NCBI GenBank assembly: GCA_029433525.1
Contig: JAQTIF010000001.1
Span: forward strand, 372,001-436,000
DNA from: Enterobacteriaceae bacterium ESL0689
Lineage (GTDB): Bacteria > Pseudomonadota > Gammaproteobacteria > Enterobacterales > Enterobacteriaceae
Direction: 5' to 3'
DNA: 64,000 nucleotides
The position numbers and the translations under genes are program-made. Shown here piece after piece: positions 38,041 through 49,133 of this stretch (the first letter of the stretch is position 1; each line of letters opens with the position of its first letter). The notes below the pieces were generated by a model. The model did no database searches. It saw nothing but the letters and a program-made list of their open reading frames with translations, and was not told the origin of the DNA.

Positions 38041-39450
38041 ATGCCACGAGGAATAGTCTGGATCGTTGACGACGATAGTGCCATCCGTTGGGTGCTTGAA
38101 CGGGCACTCACCGGTGCTGGCCTGAGTTGTACCACCTTTGACAACGCGAATAACGTGCTTGATGCGCTCGCCAGCAAGATGCCTGATGTTTTATTGTCCG
38201 ATATCCGTATGCCGGGCATGGATGGCCTGACATTACTCAAACAAATTAAACTTCATTATCCGATGCTGCCGGTGATTATCATGACTGCCCATTCCGATCT
38301 CGATGCCGCCGTCAATGCCTATCAACAAGGGGCTTTTGATTATCTGCCAAAACCGTTTGATATTGATGAGGCGGTCGCGCTGGTAGATCGGGCCATCAGC
38401 CATTATCAGGAACAGCAACAACCGCGCAATGTGACAGTTATCAATCCGACCGCAGACATTATCGGGGAAGCACCGGCCATGCAGGACGTGTTCCGTATTA
38501 TTGGCCGTTTGTCACGTTCTTCTATCAGCGTATTGATTAATGGCGAATCGGGGACGGGTAAAGAACTGGTCGCCCATGCGCTGCATCGCCATAGCCCGCG
38601 CGCCAAAGCGCCATTTATTGCGTTGAATATGGCCGCCATTCCCAATGATTTGATTGAGTCTGAACTGTTCGGTCATGAAAAGGGGGCTTTTACCGGCGCA
38701 AATGCCGTGCGTCAGGGACGTTTTGAGCAAGCGAATGGCGGCACACTTTTTCTTGATGAAATTGGTGATATGCCGCTGGATGTACAGACACGCTTACTGC
38801 GTGTGCTGGCCGATGGCCAGTTTTATCGGGTTGGCGGCTATGCACCGGTGAAAGTCGATGTCCGTATTATTGCCGCCACTCACCAGAATCTTGAGTTACG
38901 GGTGCAGGAAGGGGAATTTCGTGAAGATCTTTTTCATCGCCTGAATGTTATTCGTATTCCACTCCCGCCATTGCGCGAACGTCGTGAGGATATACCGCGT
39001 CTGGCGCGCCATTTCCTGCAAGTTGCCGCCCGGGATCTGGGAGTGGAAGCCAAAAAACTGCATCCGGAAACTGAACATGCCTTAACGCAGTTAAACTGGC
39101 CAGGTAATGTACGGCAGCTGGAAAATACCTGCCGCTGGCTGACCATCATGGCAGCCAGTCAGGAAGTTCTGACTCAGGATCTCCCCGCTGAATTGTTTGC
39201 AACCTCAGTGCCGGATGCCGCCGCCCACAGCCCCTCTGATAGCTGGATAACATTGCTGAGGCAATGGGCTGAGCAGGCTTTCCAGTCCGGACAGCAAAAT
39301 CTGCTTTATCAGGTACAACCGGAGATGGAACGCATATTGCTCACCGCCGCCCTGCACCATACGCAAGGACACAAACAGGAGGCGGCTCGCCTGCTGGGCT
39401 GGGGACGGAATACACTGACGCGCAAATTAAAAGAACTGGGTATAGAATAA
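38041..39450 (+). CDS. glnG: nitrogen response regulator NtrC
   Basis: A 469-aa sigma-54 activator. The receiver domain has the phosphorylated Asp in [12 protein letters not shown] (Asp54). The AAA+ domain has GESGTGKE (Walker A), the sigma-54-contacting GAFTGA loop and [11 protein letters not shown]. The C-terminal Fis-like HTH includes [21 protein letters not shown]. It should bind the sites at 35195 and 36944. Converges with hemN. Confidence 0.97.
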   Translation: MPRGIVWIVDDDSAIRWVLERALTGAGLSCTTFDNANNVLDALASKMPDVLLSDIRMPGMDGLTLLKQIKLHYPMLPVIIMTAHSDLDAAVNAYQQGAFDYLPKPFDIDEAVALVDRAISHYQEQQQPRNVTVINPTADIIGEAPAMQDVFRIIGRLSRSSISVLINGESGTGKELVAHALHRHSPRAKAPFIALNMAAIPNDLIESELFGHEKGAFTGANAVRQGRFEQANGGTLFLDEIGDMPLDVQTRLLRVLADGQFYRVGGYAPVKVDVRIIAATHQNLELRVQEGEFREDLFHRLNVIRIPLPPLRERREDIPRLARHFLQVAARDLGVEAKKLHPETEHALTQLNWPGNVRQLENTCRWLTIMAASQEVLTQDLPAELFATSVPDAAAHSPSDSWITLLRQWAEQAFQSGQQNLLYQVQPEMERILLTAALHHTQGHKQEAARLLGWGRNTLTRKLKELGIE

Positions 39451-39462
39451 CGATTTCACTCT

Positions 39463-39485
39463 CCGCCAGACATTGCGGCTGGCGG
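39463..39485. terminator. bidirectional terminator between glnG and hemN
   Basis: CCGCCAG, nine-base loop, CTGGCGG in the 50-bp gap between converging genes. Confidence 0.65.
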
Positions 39486-39500
39486 GGCATTATGCTTGAT

Positions 39501-40874
39501 TCAGATGACGCGGGAAAATTGCTGCATTCGTACCCGCTGACGAAAATAGGTATCGAAGCACATGCAAATATTACGAATCAATAACCGACCTTTTGCTGTC
39601 ACCTGAATCGATTGATCATTGATATCAACCAGGCCATCTTTTTCCAGCGGCGCGAGCAGCGCTAAATCTTCCGCAAAATAGCGCTGAAAATCTAATTGCC
39701 ATAGGTTCTCTATCGTGGCGAAATCCAGCGCAAACTGGCAAATAAGCATCTTGATCACATCGCGGCGAATACAGTCATCGCGTGTTAATGCGATACCGCG
39801 CCAGAGCGCGTCGCCGGTATTGTCAACCTGTTGATAATACTGCTTCAGTTCTTTCTGGTTCTGGGCGTAACAGTCGCCAATCATGCTGATTGCCGAAACC
39901 CCCATTCCCAGTAGATCGGTATCTCCCTGGGTAGTATATCCCTGGAAATTACGATGCAGTTTCCCTTCGCGCTGAGCAATAGCCAGTTCGTCATCAGCAT
40001 GTGCAAAGTGATCCATGCCGATAAACTGATAATCTGCATCAGTCAGTACATTAATCGTCTCTTGCAGGATATTCAGTTTCTGTTCGGCTACCGGCAGATC
40101 AGCATCCTTGATTTTACGTTGTGCCGCAAAGAGTGTAGGTAAATGCGCATAGTTAAAAACACTCAAACGATCCGGGTTGAGTTCGATAACTTTTCGCAGC
40201 GTAAACGCAAAACTCTCTGCCGTCTGTTTCGGCAAGCCGTAAATCAAATCAATATTCGTGGAAGTAAAACCGATCTCACGCGCGTGACGGAGTAAAGAAA
40301 AGATAAACGCCTCATTCTGCTCACGATTAATCAGTCGCTGCACCTCTTTATTAAAATCCTGTACCCCCATACTCAGGCGATTGAAGCCTTCCGCACGTAA
40401 ATGATCCAGAACATTCAGCTCAATTTCACGCGGGTCAATCTCAATCGAGATTTCAGCAGCAGGATTAAAATCAAAATGGCGGCGTAACAGCTGCATTAAA
40501 CGACTTATTTGCGCCTTCGTCAGGTAAGTGGGTGTTCCACCTCCCCAGTGCAGCTGATTGACCTGGCGTCCGCTAAACAGGGGAGCACGATGGATAATTT
40601 CCTGTTCCAGAACATCCAGATACTGATCAGCCTTATGTTGATGGCGTGTAACGATTTTATTACAGCCACAGAAATAGCAGAGTTTATGACAAAACGGGAT
40701 ATGGACATACAATGATAACGGCCGTTGCGGGTAGCGAGCGACCGCTTCACTAAATTCAGTGGCACCAAATGCAGAAGAAAACTCCAGTGCGGTAGGATAT
40801 GAAGTATAACGAGGCCCGGAATAATTATATTTCTGGATCAAAGCCAGATCCCAGTCAACGGACTGTACAGACAT
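39501..40874 (-). CDS. hemN: oxygen-independent coproporphyrinogen III oxidase
   Basis: A 457-aa radical-SAM enzyme for anaerobic haem synthesis. The 4Fe-4S motif is in HIPFCHKLCYFCGCNK and the SAM-binding glycines in HWGGGTPTYL. GGAAGGAG lies seven bases before ATG 40874 (MSVQSVDWDL), which fixes the start; the longer frame adds 14 residues without homology. Confidence 0.97.
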   Translation of the reverse strand: MSVQSVDWDLALIQKYNYSGPRYTSYPTALEFSSAFGATEFSEAVARYPQRPLSLYVHIPFCHKLCYFCGCNKIVTRHQHKADQYLDVLEQEIIHRAPLFSGRQVNQLHWGGGTPTYLTKAQISRLMQLLRRHFDFNPAAEISIEIDPREIELNVLDHLRAEGFNRLSMGVQDFNKEVQRLINREQNEAFIFSLLRHAREIGFTSTNIDLIYGLPKQTAESFAFTLRKVIELNPDRLSVFNYAHLPTLFAAQRKIKDADLPVAEQKLNILQETINVLTDADYQFIGMDHFAHADDELAIAQREGKLHRNFQGYTTQGDTDLLGMGVSAISMIGDCYAQNQKELKQYYQQVDNTGDALWRGIALTRDDCIRRDVIKMLICQFALDFATIENLWQLDFQRYFAEDLALLAPLEKDGLVDINDQSIQVTAKGRLLIRNICMCFDTYFRQRVRMQQFSRVI

Positions 40875-41056
40875 GCTCACTCCTTCCGATGATGTCGCCG
40901 CCGCCAGCGCAACCATACCCAGGGTTATGAGCCGATTGCGCAGCTATTTCTGATTTCACGCCGCGACAATCATCGTAGTTTAACCAAAAATTACATCAGA
41001 TAACATATAACCAAAAATGTGATAAGTCAGGCTGAAAAAAAGTCAGGATACCGCGG

Positions 41057-41557
41057 TTATTTTCCACCCTTCAATAAACGCATCATATCTTCCTGGTAGA
41101 CCTCTTCTTCTTCCTCATCATCACAGGCAAGACCCAGTTGCTGCATCAGTATATCAATTCGATCGAGTGTGCTATCAACCCAACGCTGCTCTTCTTGATT
41201 CAGGATCTCCCCCTCTTCCAGACGATCAAGCAACGCATCAAGCCGTGGATCGTTTTCCAGCAACGCCAGTTCATCCTGCGCTGAAAGCGCCGGTTTCTCA
41301 CTGACTCTCTGACGTTGCTTCGTGACGGAAGTACGTTCCGTTCCCCCCAGTGGAACAGGTTTTTTACTGCCAATACGCGGATCTTTTTGTGGTTCTGGTT
41401 TTTTAGCGTTTGTGTTGGCTCTGCCAGCAGTGGTGCGGCTTCCCGCGATGTTGCCGCGATGTTTCTTCTGGCGTTTACGCGCACGGGATTCCTGATTAAT
41501 CTCTTCACGTGTCTTGCGATGTTGTTTGCTTCGGGAGGGCGCGGTCGGTTTTTTCAT
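41057..41557 (-). CDS. yihI: Der GTPase-activating protein YihI
   Basis: A 166-aa protein with a very basic N-terminal half ([30 protein letters not shown]) and an acidic C-terminal half ([33 protein letters not shown]). It stimulates GTP hydrolysis by Der during 50S assembly in E. coli. Located between hemN and engB as in E. coli. Confidence 0.93.
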   Translation of the reverse strand: MKKPTAPSRSKQHRKTREEINQESRARKRQKKHRGNIAGSRTTAGRANTNAKKPEPQKDPRIGSKKPVPLGGTERTSVTKQRQRVSEKPALSAQDELALLENDPRLDALLDRLEEGEILNQEEQRWVDSTLDRIDILMQQLGLACDDEEEEEVYQEDMMRLLKGGK

Positions 41558-41781
41558 ATTATACAGGTCATCTGTCGATTCATTTTCTTGATTATAGAAA
41601 TTAAGGCGGAATCTAGCAGAAACAGGACAAAGAAAAAAGCAGCAGACTCATTCTGTTTACCTTTTTCTTGCCCCACTTTCTGCGCACGGTCTGTTGTCAG
41701 GTACTTATCATGACCAAAGACAGCCTTTTTCTGCTATTCAGGTATAATCCTTTACACTATTTTTTAACGGAGATGACTGTC

Positions 41782-42411
41782 TTGACTAACTGGAATTATC
41801 AGCAAACACATTTTGTCACCAGTGCCCCGGATATTCGCCATCTTCCTGCCGACACCGGCATTGAGATTGCGTTTGCCGGGCGTTCGAACGCTGGCAAGTC
41901 CAGCGCCCTGAATACATTAACTAACCAGAAAAACCTGGCACGTACCTCAAAAACGCCGGGACGTACTCAGCTTATCAACCTGTTCGCAGTTGCTGAAGGC
42001 AAACGCCTGGTCGACCTGCCAGGTTATGGTTACGCTCAGGTGCCGGAAGAGATGAAGATCAAATGGCAGCGGGCACTGGGCGAATATCTGGAAAAACGCC
42101 AGTGTCTGAAAGGGCTGGTGGTGCTGATGGATATTCGTCATCCGCTCAAAGATCTTGACCAGCAAATGATCGAATGGGCGGTAGACAGTGATATTCCGGT
42201 GCAGATACTTCTGACTAAAGTGGATAAGCTATCCAGTGGGGCGGCCAAAGCGCAGGTGAAAAAAGTACGCGAGGCTATACTCGCCTTTAATGGTGATGTG
42301 CAGGTTGCCGCTTTCTCTTCGTTGAAGAAAACCGGTATCGATACACTGCGACAGAAACTCGATAGCTGGTTTAATGATGTCCCTGCTCAGAATGACACAA
42401 AGCCATCGTGA
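41782..42411 (+). CDS. engB: ribosome biogenesis GTPase YsxC/EngB
   Basis: A 209-aa GTPase with G1 GRSNAGKS, G3 DLPGYGYA and G4 LTKVDKL. It acts in late 50S assembly and is usually essential. TTG 41782 ([11 protein letters not shown]) is preferred: GGAG at 41769-41772 is nine bases upstream, while ATG 41773 touches it; the family begins MTN/LTN-NYQQTHF. Convergent with the Spot 42 gene. Confidence 0.94.
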   Translation: MTNWNYQQTHFVTSAPDIRHLPADTGIEIAFAGRSNAGKSSALNTLTNQKNLARTSKTPGRTQLINLFAVAEGKRLVDLPGYGYAQVPEEMKIKWQRALGEYLEKRQCLKGLVVLMDIRHPLKDLDQQMIEWAVDSDIPVQILLTKVDKLSSGAAKAQVKKVREAILAFNGDVQVAAFSSLKKTGIDTLRQKLDSWFNDVPAQNDTKPS

Positions 42412-42474
42412 TCAGCACAATAGCAGACGTTATCCCGATCACCGTAGCACACAGAATATTTTATTTGACACCAT

Positions 42475-42583
42475 AAAAAAAACGCCCCGATCATAATGAC
42501 CGGGGCGGCTAAAACATTCAGCCAAATCCGATTACGTGAAGTAAAAGATCTGAAAGATAGAACATCTTACCTCTGTACCCTAC
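42475..42583 (-). ncRNA. spf: Spot 42 small RNA
   Basis: The minus strand reads GTAGGGTACAGAGGTAAG at its start and ends in the terminator GCCCCGGTC/GATCGGGGC plus a T run. It is exactly 109 nt, the E. coli length, and nearly identical to my recall of spf. Spot 42 is an Hfq-dependent repressor of galK and many catabolic genes and is itself repressed by CRP-cAMP. The position between polA and engB is conserved. Confidence 0.95.
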
Positions 42584-42717
42584 AAAACCCACTCTACTCT
42601 TCTTTCGCTTACAAATAAAGCACATTTTATTGCTCTATTTCATCCTTTAGATAAAAAATAACGATTTCAGTCACAATATAAGATAATTTATGTTGCTTAA
42701 TTGCATAAAATTTACCT

Positions 42718-42806
42718 ATCTGGCGCCGCCAGTCTGGACACAGACAGCCCAGAGAAACCGCAGTCTGGGCGGCTTACTGGCATGGTCCAGGCACAAAATG
42801 ACACGT
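42718..42806. repeat. internal fragment of the MITE-like repeat between spf and polA
   Basis: GGCGCCGCCAGTCTGGACAC, CCAGAGAAACCGCAG and GGTCCAGGCACAAAATG match the repeat core in order; the terminal repeats are lost. Confidence 0.6.
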
Positions 42807-42831
42807 CAAACACTCCTTATGGAACAGTGGA

Positions 42832-45618
42832 TTAATGTGCCTGATCCCAGTTGTCTCCACTACCCACTTCCACTAACAGTGGAACTGACAGTTGCGTGCT
42901 GTTTTCCATCAGCTGATGGAGTTTTTCCGTCACGATAGCAAGATCGTCTTTGTGTACTTCAAACACCAGCTCATCATGCACCTGCATAATCATTCGTACT
43001 CGTGGTTTCTCCACCTGCAACCACATGTCGACAGCAATCATTGCGCGCTTAATAATATCTGCCGCCGTACCCTGCATCGGGGCATTGATCGCTGCACGTT
43101 CTGCTCCAGCACGCCTGACCCCGTTACTGGATTTGATATCTGGCAGATAAAGGCGGCGACCATCCAGCGTCTCTACATAACCCTGTTCTTTCGCCTGGGC
43201 ACGGGTACGTTCCATATAATCCAGCACCCCAGGATAGCGTTCAAAATAGCGATCCATATATTGCTGGGCTTCTTTACGCGGTATATTGAGCTGCCTGGCG
43301 AGACCAAACGCACTCATACCATAAATTAATCCGAAATTGATCGCTTTGGCACTTCGTCGCTGCTCATTGCTGACGCTATCAAGTGCTACACCAAATACTT
43401 CTGCCGCCGTTGCACGGTGGATATCCTGACCTTCAGCAAAAGCGGCCAGCAACCCTTTATCATGTGACAGATGCGCCATAATACGCAACTCAATTTGTGA
43501 GTAGTCAGCAGAAACAATCAGATAATCTGGTGGGGCAATAAATGCCTGGCGAATACGACGTCCTTCATCATTACGCACCGGAATATTTTGCAGGTTGGGA
43601 TCGGTCGAAGAGAGACGCCCTGTCGCAGTGACGGCCTGATGATAAGATGTATGCACACGACCGGTTTTATCGTTAATCATCAAGGGCAATTTATCGGTAT
43701 AGGTTGATTTCAGTTTCGCCAGGCCGCGATATTCCAGAATCACTTTCGGCAACGGATGCTCAAGCGCCAGCTCTTCCAGCACCTCTTCCGAAGTAGAAGG
43801 CGCCCCCCCTGGGGTTTTCTTCAGGGGCTTAATGCCTTGCTTCTCAAACAGAATCGTCTGTAACTGTTTCGGGGAGGAAAGATTAAACTCCTCACCCGCA
43901 AGCTGCCAGGCTTGCTGCTCAAGCTCAAGCAAACGCTGGGTTATCTCCTGAGAATGCGCATGCAATACCGCAGGATCAATTTTGACACCATTGCGCTCAA
44001 TGCGGGAGAGTACCGGTACCAGCGGCATCTCAATATGGGCAAAAATATTCCGTTGCCCACTATGGCGTTGTAATTCTGGCCACATCTTCAGATGTAACTG
44101 CAGGGTGACATCAGCATCTTCGGCTGCGTAACGACCCGCTTCTTCCAGTGCAATCTGATTAAAAGTAAGCTGGTTTTTACCTTTGCCAGCAATCTCGGCA
44201 AAGGTAATGGTTTTATGTTGTAGCCAGCGTTCAGCAAGGCTATCCATATCATGTCGCCCTGCTACGCTATTTAACGTGTAGGATTCAAGCATCGTATCAA
44301 AAGCGATGCCCCGAAGTTCAATCCCGTAATTCGCCAGGATCCCGCGATCATATTTCAGGTTCTGCCCCACCTTCAGCCGGTTTTCATCTTCCAGCAACGG
44401 CCTTAATAATGCCAGTACACGTTCACGCGGGATCTGATCCGGTGCATCAAGATAGTCATGGGCAACCGGAACATAGGCCGCTATTCCTGGCTCAATCGCA
44501 AATGACAATCCCACCAGATTGGCAGAGACATTATCCAGGCTATCTGTTTCGGTATCAAAAGCAAACAGGGGTGCCTCTTTTAGCCGTGTTATCCATTCTA
44601 CTAAGGTATTCTCATCCAGGATCGTGACATAGTTTTTTGCCGATAATCTGGCTGTCACCTCATTGACACGGTTTTCATCCAGGGCAGGCGCCCCCTGTTC
44701 TGCCGCAACCGAGCGACGCTTTGCCTGCAACCACTTGCCGGACTCAACATCAGCCATCCAGCGTTTAAAATCATAGTGACGAAACAGTGCCAGTAATTCA
44801 TCAGTCACTGGCTGTTGTACGGTCAAATCTTCGCAATGTAACGCCAGTTGGACATCGGTTTTAATCGTCGCGAGCTGATATGAGAGGCGAGCGACTTCTT
44901 CATTTTGTGCCAGTTTCGCCGCCATTGTTTTAGCGCCACGGAAACTCAAACCGGCAATTTTCTCTGGTTCCGCATATAAAGTATCCAACCCACCCAGCCC
45001 TTGTAATAACGCTTGCGCCGTCTTTTCGCCAATACCAGGAACACCGGGAATGTTATCGGAGCTATCTCCCATCAAAGCAAGGAAATCGATGATCAATTCA
45101 GGCGGTACACCATACTTAGCCACAACTTCATCCGGGCCCAAAATAGCGTTAGTCATGGTATTAATCAGCGTGATACTCGGTGTGACAAGCTGAGCCATGT
45201 CTTTATCACCGGTGCTAATAAGCACCGGATGTCCCGCTTTTTCCGCTTCATACGCCAGGGTTCCGATCACATCATCTGCTTCCACTTCAGGCACGACCAT
45301 CAACGGTAACCCCATTGCTTTCACCATCGCATGTAGCGGTGAAATCTGCGCCTGTAAATCATCGGGCATCGGGGGTCGATGAGATTTATAGCGATCAAAC
45401 AGTTCATCACGAAACGTCTTTCCTTTAGCATCAAAAACCACCGCAGCATGTGTGGGTTGATATTGCAGGATCAGGCTACGCAGCATATTTATCACGCCAT
45501 ACATCGCACCGGTCGGCTCACCGCTACTGTTAGTCAAGGGAGGGAAAGCATGATATGCCCGATAGAGATAAGAGGATCCATCAACAAGAATAAGAGGATT
45601 TTCCGGGATCTGAACCAT
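42832..45618 (-). CDS. polA: DNA polymerase I
   Basis: At 928 aa it has the E. coli length. N-terminal 5'-3' exonuclease ([16 protein letters not shown]), proofreading domain with the metal-binding residues in [10 protein letters not shown] and YAAEDADV, and polymerase motifs [17 protein letters not shown] (A), [16 protein letters not shown] (B) and [11 protein letters not shown] (C). All catalytic residues are present, including those for proofreading. Its upstream region holds three DnaA-box-like sequences. Confidence 0.97.
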   Translation of the reverse strand: MVQIPENPLILVDGSSYLYRAYHAFPPLTNSSGEPTGAMYGVINMLRSLILQYQPTHAAVVFDAKGKTFRDELFDRYKSHRPPMPDDLQAQISPLHAMVKAMGLPLMVVPEVEADDVIGTLAYEAEKAGHPVLISTGDKDMAQLVTPSITLINTMTNAILGPDEVVAKYGVPPELIIDFLALMGDSSDNIPGVPGIGEKTAQALLQGLGGLDTLYAEPEKIAGLSFRGAKTMAAKLAQNEEVARLSYQLATIKTDVQLALHCEDLTVQQPVTDELLALFRHYDFKRWMADVESGKWLQAKRRSVAAEQGAPALDENRVNEVTARLSAKNYVTILDENTLVEWITRLKEAPLFAFDTETDSLDNVSANLVGLSFAIEPGIAAYVPVAHDYLDAPDQIPRERVLALLRPLLEDENRLKVGQNLKYDRGILANYGIELRGIAFDTMLESYTLNSVAGRHDMDSLAERWLQHKTITFAEIAGKGKNQLTFNQIALEEAGRYAAEDADVTLQLHLKMWPELQRHSGQRNIFAHIEMPLVPVLSRIERNGVKIDPAVLHAHSQEITQRLLELEQQAWQLAGEEFNLSSPKQLQTILFEKQGIKPLKKTPGGAPSTSEEVLEELALEHPLPKVILEYRGLAKLKSTYTDKLPLMINDKTGRVHTSYHQAVTATGRLSSTDPNLQNIPVRNDEGRRIRQAFIAPPDYLIVSADYSQIELRIMAHLSHDKGLLAAFAEGQDIHRATAAEVFGVALDSVSNEQRRSAKAINFGLIYGMSAFGLARQLNIPRKEAQQYMDRYFERYPGVLDYMERTRAQAKEQGYVETLDGRRLYLPDIKSSNGVRRAGAERAAINAPMQGTAADIIKRAMIAVDMWLQVEKPRVRMIMQVHDELVFEVHKDDLAIVTEKLHQLMENSTQLSVPLLVEVGSGDNWDQAH

Positions 45619-46012
45619 AATTTTTGTACCTGTTTATCAGCTATAGGTAAAGTCTGCCACAGACAACCTTAAAATCCTGGTTTTTTTCCACAGATCAACA
45701 AAAATACCTACAGAAGCAGACCATTACCTGGCGTAATAGTTGTGGATAAATCTGTGCATAGTTTCACAGCATTTGTTATATCAGCTGAAAAAAAATGATG
45801 GAAAAAATAATTATCATTTATTTATCATATAGTTAAAAACAATCAGTACCTTCCAGTTTCATACATATCATGCTGTGTCCTGTGTGGATATAAGATTTGA
45901 CATTTTTTCTATTCTGGTCAGTCCCATCATTTGCGATATTTTCTGGTAGAATCCGTTTTTTATACGACGACACTGTGTACTCTATCGGTCTGACTTTCTG
46001 AATAAACTAACT
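45619..46012. promoter_or_regulatory. polA-yihG divergent intergenic region with DnaA-box-like sites
   Basis: A 394-bp AT-rich region. TGTGGATAA at 45741-45749 is the perfect complement of the DnaA box TTATCCACA. TTTTCCACA at 45684-45692 and TGTGGATAT at 45893-45901 each differ by one base. No gene is seen. Both flanking promoters must lie here. Confidence 0.55.
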
Positions 46013-46921
46013 ATGTCAAGATTACTCGCTGCGATAACACTTCCGCTGAGTATCGCTCTTACTATCTTAGTGACTATTATCTGTTCCGTACCGATAATTA
46101 TCGCCGGGATGGTTAAGCTTCTTATCCCCGTTCCGGTAGTATGGCGTGCCATATCAGGTTTTTGTAATCTGATGATGTATTGCTGGTGTGAACTGTTAGC
46201 ACAGCTACTGTATCTTAATCCTAAGCTGAAGTGGGATATACAGGGGCTTGAAGGGTTAAACAAGAAAAACTGGTATCTGCTTATTAGTAACCACCGTAGC
46301 TGGGCGGATATCGTCGTGCTTTGTGTGCTATTCCGTAAGCGTATCCCAATGAATAAGTATTTTCTCAAACAACAACTTGCCTGGATACCTTTCATCGGGC
46401 TGGCTTGCTGGGCACTGGACATGCCTTTTATGCGCCGTTACTCACATAGCTACCTCATTCGCCATCCGGAATATCGCGGTAAAGACGTTGAAACCACGCG
46501 CCGCTCTTGCGAAAAATTCCGTTTACACCCCACCACGATCGTCAATTTTGTTGAAGGCTCGCGTTTTACCACGGAAAAAAAGCATCAGACTCGTTCGCTT
46601 TATCATAATTTATTGCCGCCTAAAGCGGCCGGTATTGCGATGGCATTGAATGTTCTGGGCACGCAGTTCGATAAGTTGCTCAACGTGACCTTGTGCTATC
46701 CTGATAATCATCAGAATCCATTTTATGACATGCTGTGTGGCAAACTCACACACATTGTTGTCCGCGTTAATCTGTTACCTATCGCAGAAAATCTGCACGG
46801 TGATTATGTGAATGACAAAGCATTTAAACGTCGTTTTCAACGCTGGTTAAATGAGCTATGGGAAGAGAAAGATCATCAGTTAACAGAGATTATGCAACAA
46901 CAAAAGAAACAGCATCATTAA
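46013..46921 (+). CDS. yihG: YihG-type 1-acylglycerol-3-phosphate acyltransferase
   Basis: A 302-aa inner-membrane protein of the PlsC superfamily with two N-terminal membrane segments, the catalytic HX4D in NHRSWAD near residue 93 and the EGSRFT motif near residue 182. In E. coli YihG is a poly(A) polymerase-interacting and lysophosphatidate acyltransferase paralog of PlsC. Converges with dsbA. Confidence 0.88.
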   Translation: MSRLLAAITLPLSIALTILVTIICSVPIIIAGMVKLLIPVPVVWRAISGFCNLMMYCWCELLAQLLYLNPKLKWDIQGLEGLNKKNWYLLISNHRSWADIVVLCVLFRKRIPMNKYFLKQQLAWIPFIGLACWALDMPFMRRYSHSYLIRHPEYRGKDVETTRRSCEKFRLHPTTIVNFVEGSRFTTEKKHQTRSLYHNLLPPKAAGIAMALNVLGTQFDKLLNVTLCYPDNHQNPFYDMLCGKLTHIVVRVNLLPIAENLHGDYVNDKAFKRRFQRWLNELWEEKDHQLTEIMQQQKKQHH

Positions 46922-46931
46922 TACAAAAAAT

Positions 46932-46951
46932 ACGCCGGTTATTACCGGCGT
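46932..46951. terminator. bidirectional terminator between yihG and dsbA
   Basis: ACGCCGGT, TATT loop, ACCGGCGT with T-rich flanks. Confidence 0.8.
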
Positions 46952-46957
46952 TATTCT

Positions 46958-47581
46958 TTACTTCTTGTCAATAAGTTGTCTAACGGTATCAGCATACTGA
47001 AGAACGAAGGTATCCATATCACTGGTATCCATTCCCTGTGGCCTCAGTTGATATTTACCATCAACGAACATTGCTGGCACACCTTCTATCCGAAAATCAT
47101 CCACCGCTTTTTCCTGCTGGGCGGCCAGAGATTTCACCATAAAGCTATTCCAGGCCGCATCATAGTCTTCTCCGCTGACGCCAGCATCAACGAATACTTT
47201 ACGAATATCAGCCACTGTGCGTACCGTCTGTGTCTTCTGCACAGCCTCAAACATCGGTATGGTCACCTGGTCTTCAACACCCAGCGCCATCGCAATTGCC
47301 CATGCATAAGATAATTGTTTACTCAAAGGCCCCGGCAATTCAACGTGATATTTGGTCAATTTGACCCCTTCGGGTAATTTTTTCTTCACCTGATCAGCAA
47401 CATGTAATACGACCTCAAACTGATAACAGTGTCCACAATAAAATGAAAAAAACTCAACAACTTGCGGTCCTCCTGCCACCGGGTTTTTTAGCGTAACATA
47501 TTGCTTGCCTTCAGTAATTTGCATTGCCGATGCACTAAAAGATAAAACGATACCTGCCAGTACCAGCCAAAATTTCTTCAT
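46958..47581 (-). CDS. dsbA: periplasmic thiol:disulfide oxidoreductase DsbA with CGHC active site
   Basis: A 207-aa precursor with signal peptide ending FSASA (residue 19) and a thioredoxin fold with a helical insertion. The active site is C30-G-H-C33 (codons TGT GGA CAC TGT), not the C-P-H-C of E. coli and most relatives. The cis-Pro loop is intact in [16 protein letters not shown]. The stretch [16 protein letters not shown] is one residue shorter than in E. coli. It normally forms an operon with srkA; here a deleted repeat copy lies between them. Confidence 0.95.
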   Translation of the reverse strand: MKKFWLVLAGIVLSFSASAMQITEGKQYVTLKNPVAGGPQVVEFFSFYCGHCYQFEVVLHVADQVKKKLPEGVKLTKYHVELPGPLSKQLSYAWAIAMALGVEDQVTIPMFEAVQKTQTVRTVADIRKVFVDAGVSGEDYDAAWNSFMVKSLAAQQEKAVDDFRIEGVPAMFVDGKYQLRPQGMDTSDMDTFVLQYADTVRQLIDKK

Positions 47582-47611
47582 TTTTTACTCTCTCATAGAA
47601 TAGTTGAATTA

Positions 47612-47688
47612 AGAGCCTGCCCACCAGGCGTTAGAGGATTTCGAACACTCCCAGAGCCAAAATAGCAAGTAAGATAGGGTAAACTCTA
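47612..47688. repeat. MITE-like repeat with internal deletion between srkA and dsbA
   Basis: AGAGCCTGCCCACCAGGCGT runs straight into GAGGATTTCGAACACTCCCA, so the GGACAGCGCGG part is deleted, and it ends GGGTAAACTCTA. The last three bases are, on the minus strand, the TAG stop of srkA. Confidence 0.8.
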
Positions 47689-48672
47689 ATACACAGGCAT
47701 TAGCCGTAAAGGAGGCTCTTGTAACACCTTTATCTGCTCAAGAAAAGTGGTTATCTGCCTGCGCCAGTAATCTTCTTCAGTTAACCACGGAAAATTAACT
47801 GGAAAAGCAGGGTCTTCCCAGCGTTTCAGTAACCATGACAAATAATAAACTAAGCGCATGGCGCGTAAAGGTTCAATAAGTGCAATCTCATCAAGATTAA
47901 ATGGCGTAAACTCTTCATAAGCTTCGATGATCATCTCCAGTTGTATCCGTTGCTCTGCCTTATCGCCATTTAATAGCATCCACAGGTCCTGGATAGCCGG
48001 ACCATGACGGGCATCGTCTAAATCGACAAAAAAAGGGCCATCGCGCCAGAGAATATTGCCTGCATGGCAATCACCATGCAAACGCAAAGTATCGGTGTTC
48101 TCTTGCCATCGCGCCATCACAGCAACGATCAGTTGATCGACGACATGCAGAAAATCGGCTTTCAGACTTGCAGGTATTAGCGTTGAATATTCAAAAATAT
48201 CACGCGGTATGAGCAAATACTCATTGACGCTAATATCCGGGCGTGCCATAAAACGCTGCTTTCGCCCGATATGATGTAAACGCCCAAGATAACCACCCAC
48301 CGATGCCATTTGATCAAGATTATCAGGCTCAAAGGGGCGTCCACCAAAGCTCGGAAAAACAGCAAAACAGAATCCCTGATATTGATGAAGTGTATTGTTA
48401 TTAAAAAATAACGGTGCAACAACCGGCACTCCCCCCTGCTTAAGCTGGAGCGTAAATGAGTGCTCTTCGCTGATCTGTTCCATAGACCAACGTTCAGGGC
48501 GATAAAATTTCACGACATAACGATGGCGATCTTCATCCTGAAACTGATAAACGCGATTCTCATAGCTATTAAGTGCCGTCAGTCCTGAATCGACACGAAT
48601 ACCTAAATCAAATAATCCATTGATGATGATATCTGGATTAAGTGTATGAAAACTAAAAGTGTTATCGTGCAT
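47686..48672 (-). CDS. srkA: stress response kinase A
   Basis: A 328-aa Ser/Thr kinase (YihE/RdoA) with an aminoglycoside-phosphotransferase-like fold. It shows RVDSGLTALNSYENRVYQF, the catalytic LRLHGDCHAGNILW and the metal-binding FVDLDDA. It dampens Cpx/MazEF-related stress death in E. coli. Full length; ends PLRLMPVY with a stop provided by the adjoining repeat. Confidence 0.95.
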   Translation of the reverse strand: MHDNTFSFHTLNPDIIINGLFDLGIRVDSGLTALNSYENRVYQFQDEDRHRYVVKFYRPERWSMEQISEEHSFTLQLKQGGVPVVAPLFFNNNTLHQYQGFCFAVFPSFGGRPFEPDNLDQMASVGGYLGRLHHIGRKQRFMARPDISVNEYLLIPRDIFEYSTLIPASLKADFLHVVDQLIVAVMARWQENTDTLRLHGDCHAGNILWRDGPFFVDLDDARHGPAIQDLWMLLNGDKAEQRIQLEMIIEAYEEFTPFNLDEIALIEPLRAMRLVYYLSWLLKRWEDPAFPVNFPWLTEEDYWRRQITTFLEQIKVLQEPPLRLMPVY

Positions 48673-48792
48673 TCTGATATCTGATAATTTAGAGGCAGTT
48701 CAGTATTAGGTAATAACTTCAGGCACCATTCGGGGTCAAATGACGAAAAATAAATCATCATGACCCCGAACCGGGCTCGTACAGACAGCTTT

Positions 48793-49062
48793 CTACTCTT
48801 TAATTATCCCACGCGCGCGCAATAACGCTGTTTTGAAATCTTCTTCATAATCTTTCTGGATCCCAGGAATAACGGCCTCTTTTGCCGAATCACGCATTTT
48901 AAGATGATAAATCAGTATATCATCCGAAAGATCAGCAAGTTCACCGCTATAGCCCGCTTCTTTTGCCAGTTTCTGTAGAAACTGTAGTAAATTCAATTCA
49001 GGCTCTTTCTGCCAGGCAGGTTGCAGCAGTTCGATAACTTCATTCAAACGTTTACATTTCAT
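48793..49062 (-). CDS. yihD: YihD family protein
   Basis: An 89-aa DUF1040 protein, nearly identical to E. coli YihD ([40 protein letters not shown]). No catalytic motif; function unknown. The start MKCKRL is taken over the longer frame to 49092 on homology. Divergent from mobA. Confidence 0.93.
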   Translation of the reverse strand: MKCKRLNEVIELLQPAWQKEPELNLLQFLQKLAKEAGYSGELADLSDDILIYHLKMRDSAKEAVIPGIQKDYEEDFKTALLRARGIIKE

Positions 49063-49133
49063 AGTGATATTCCTTACTCTTAATAGAGACACGTTAACAG
49101 GGTCAATCTCACAATGAAAGAGGCAATATTAAT

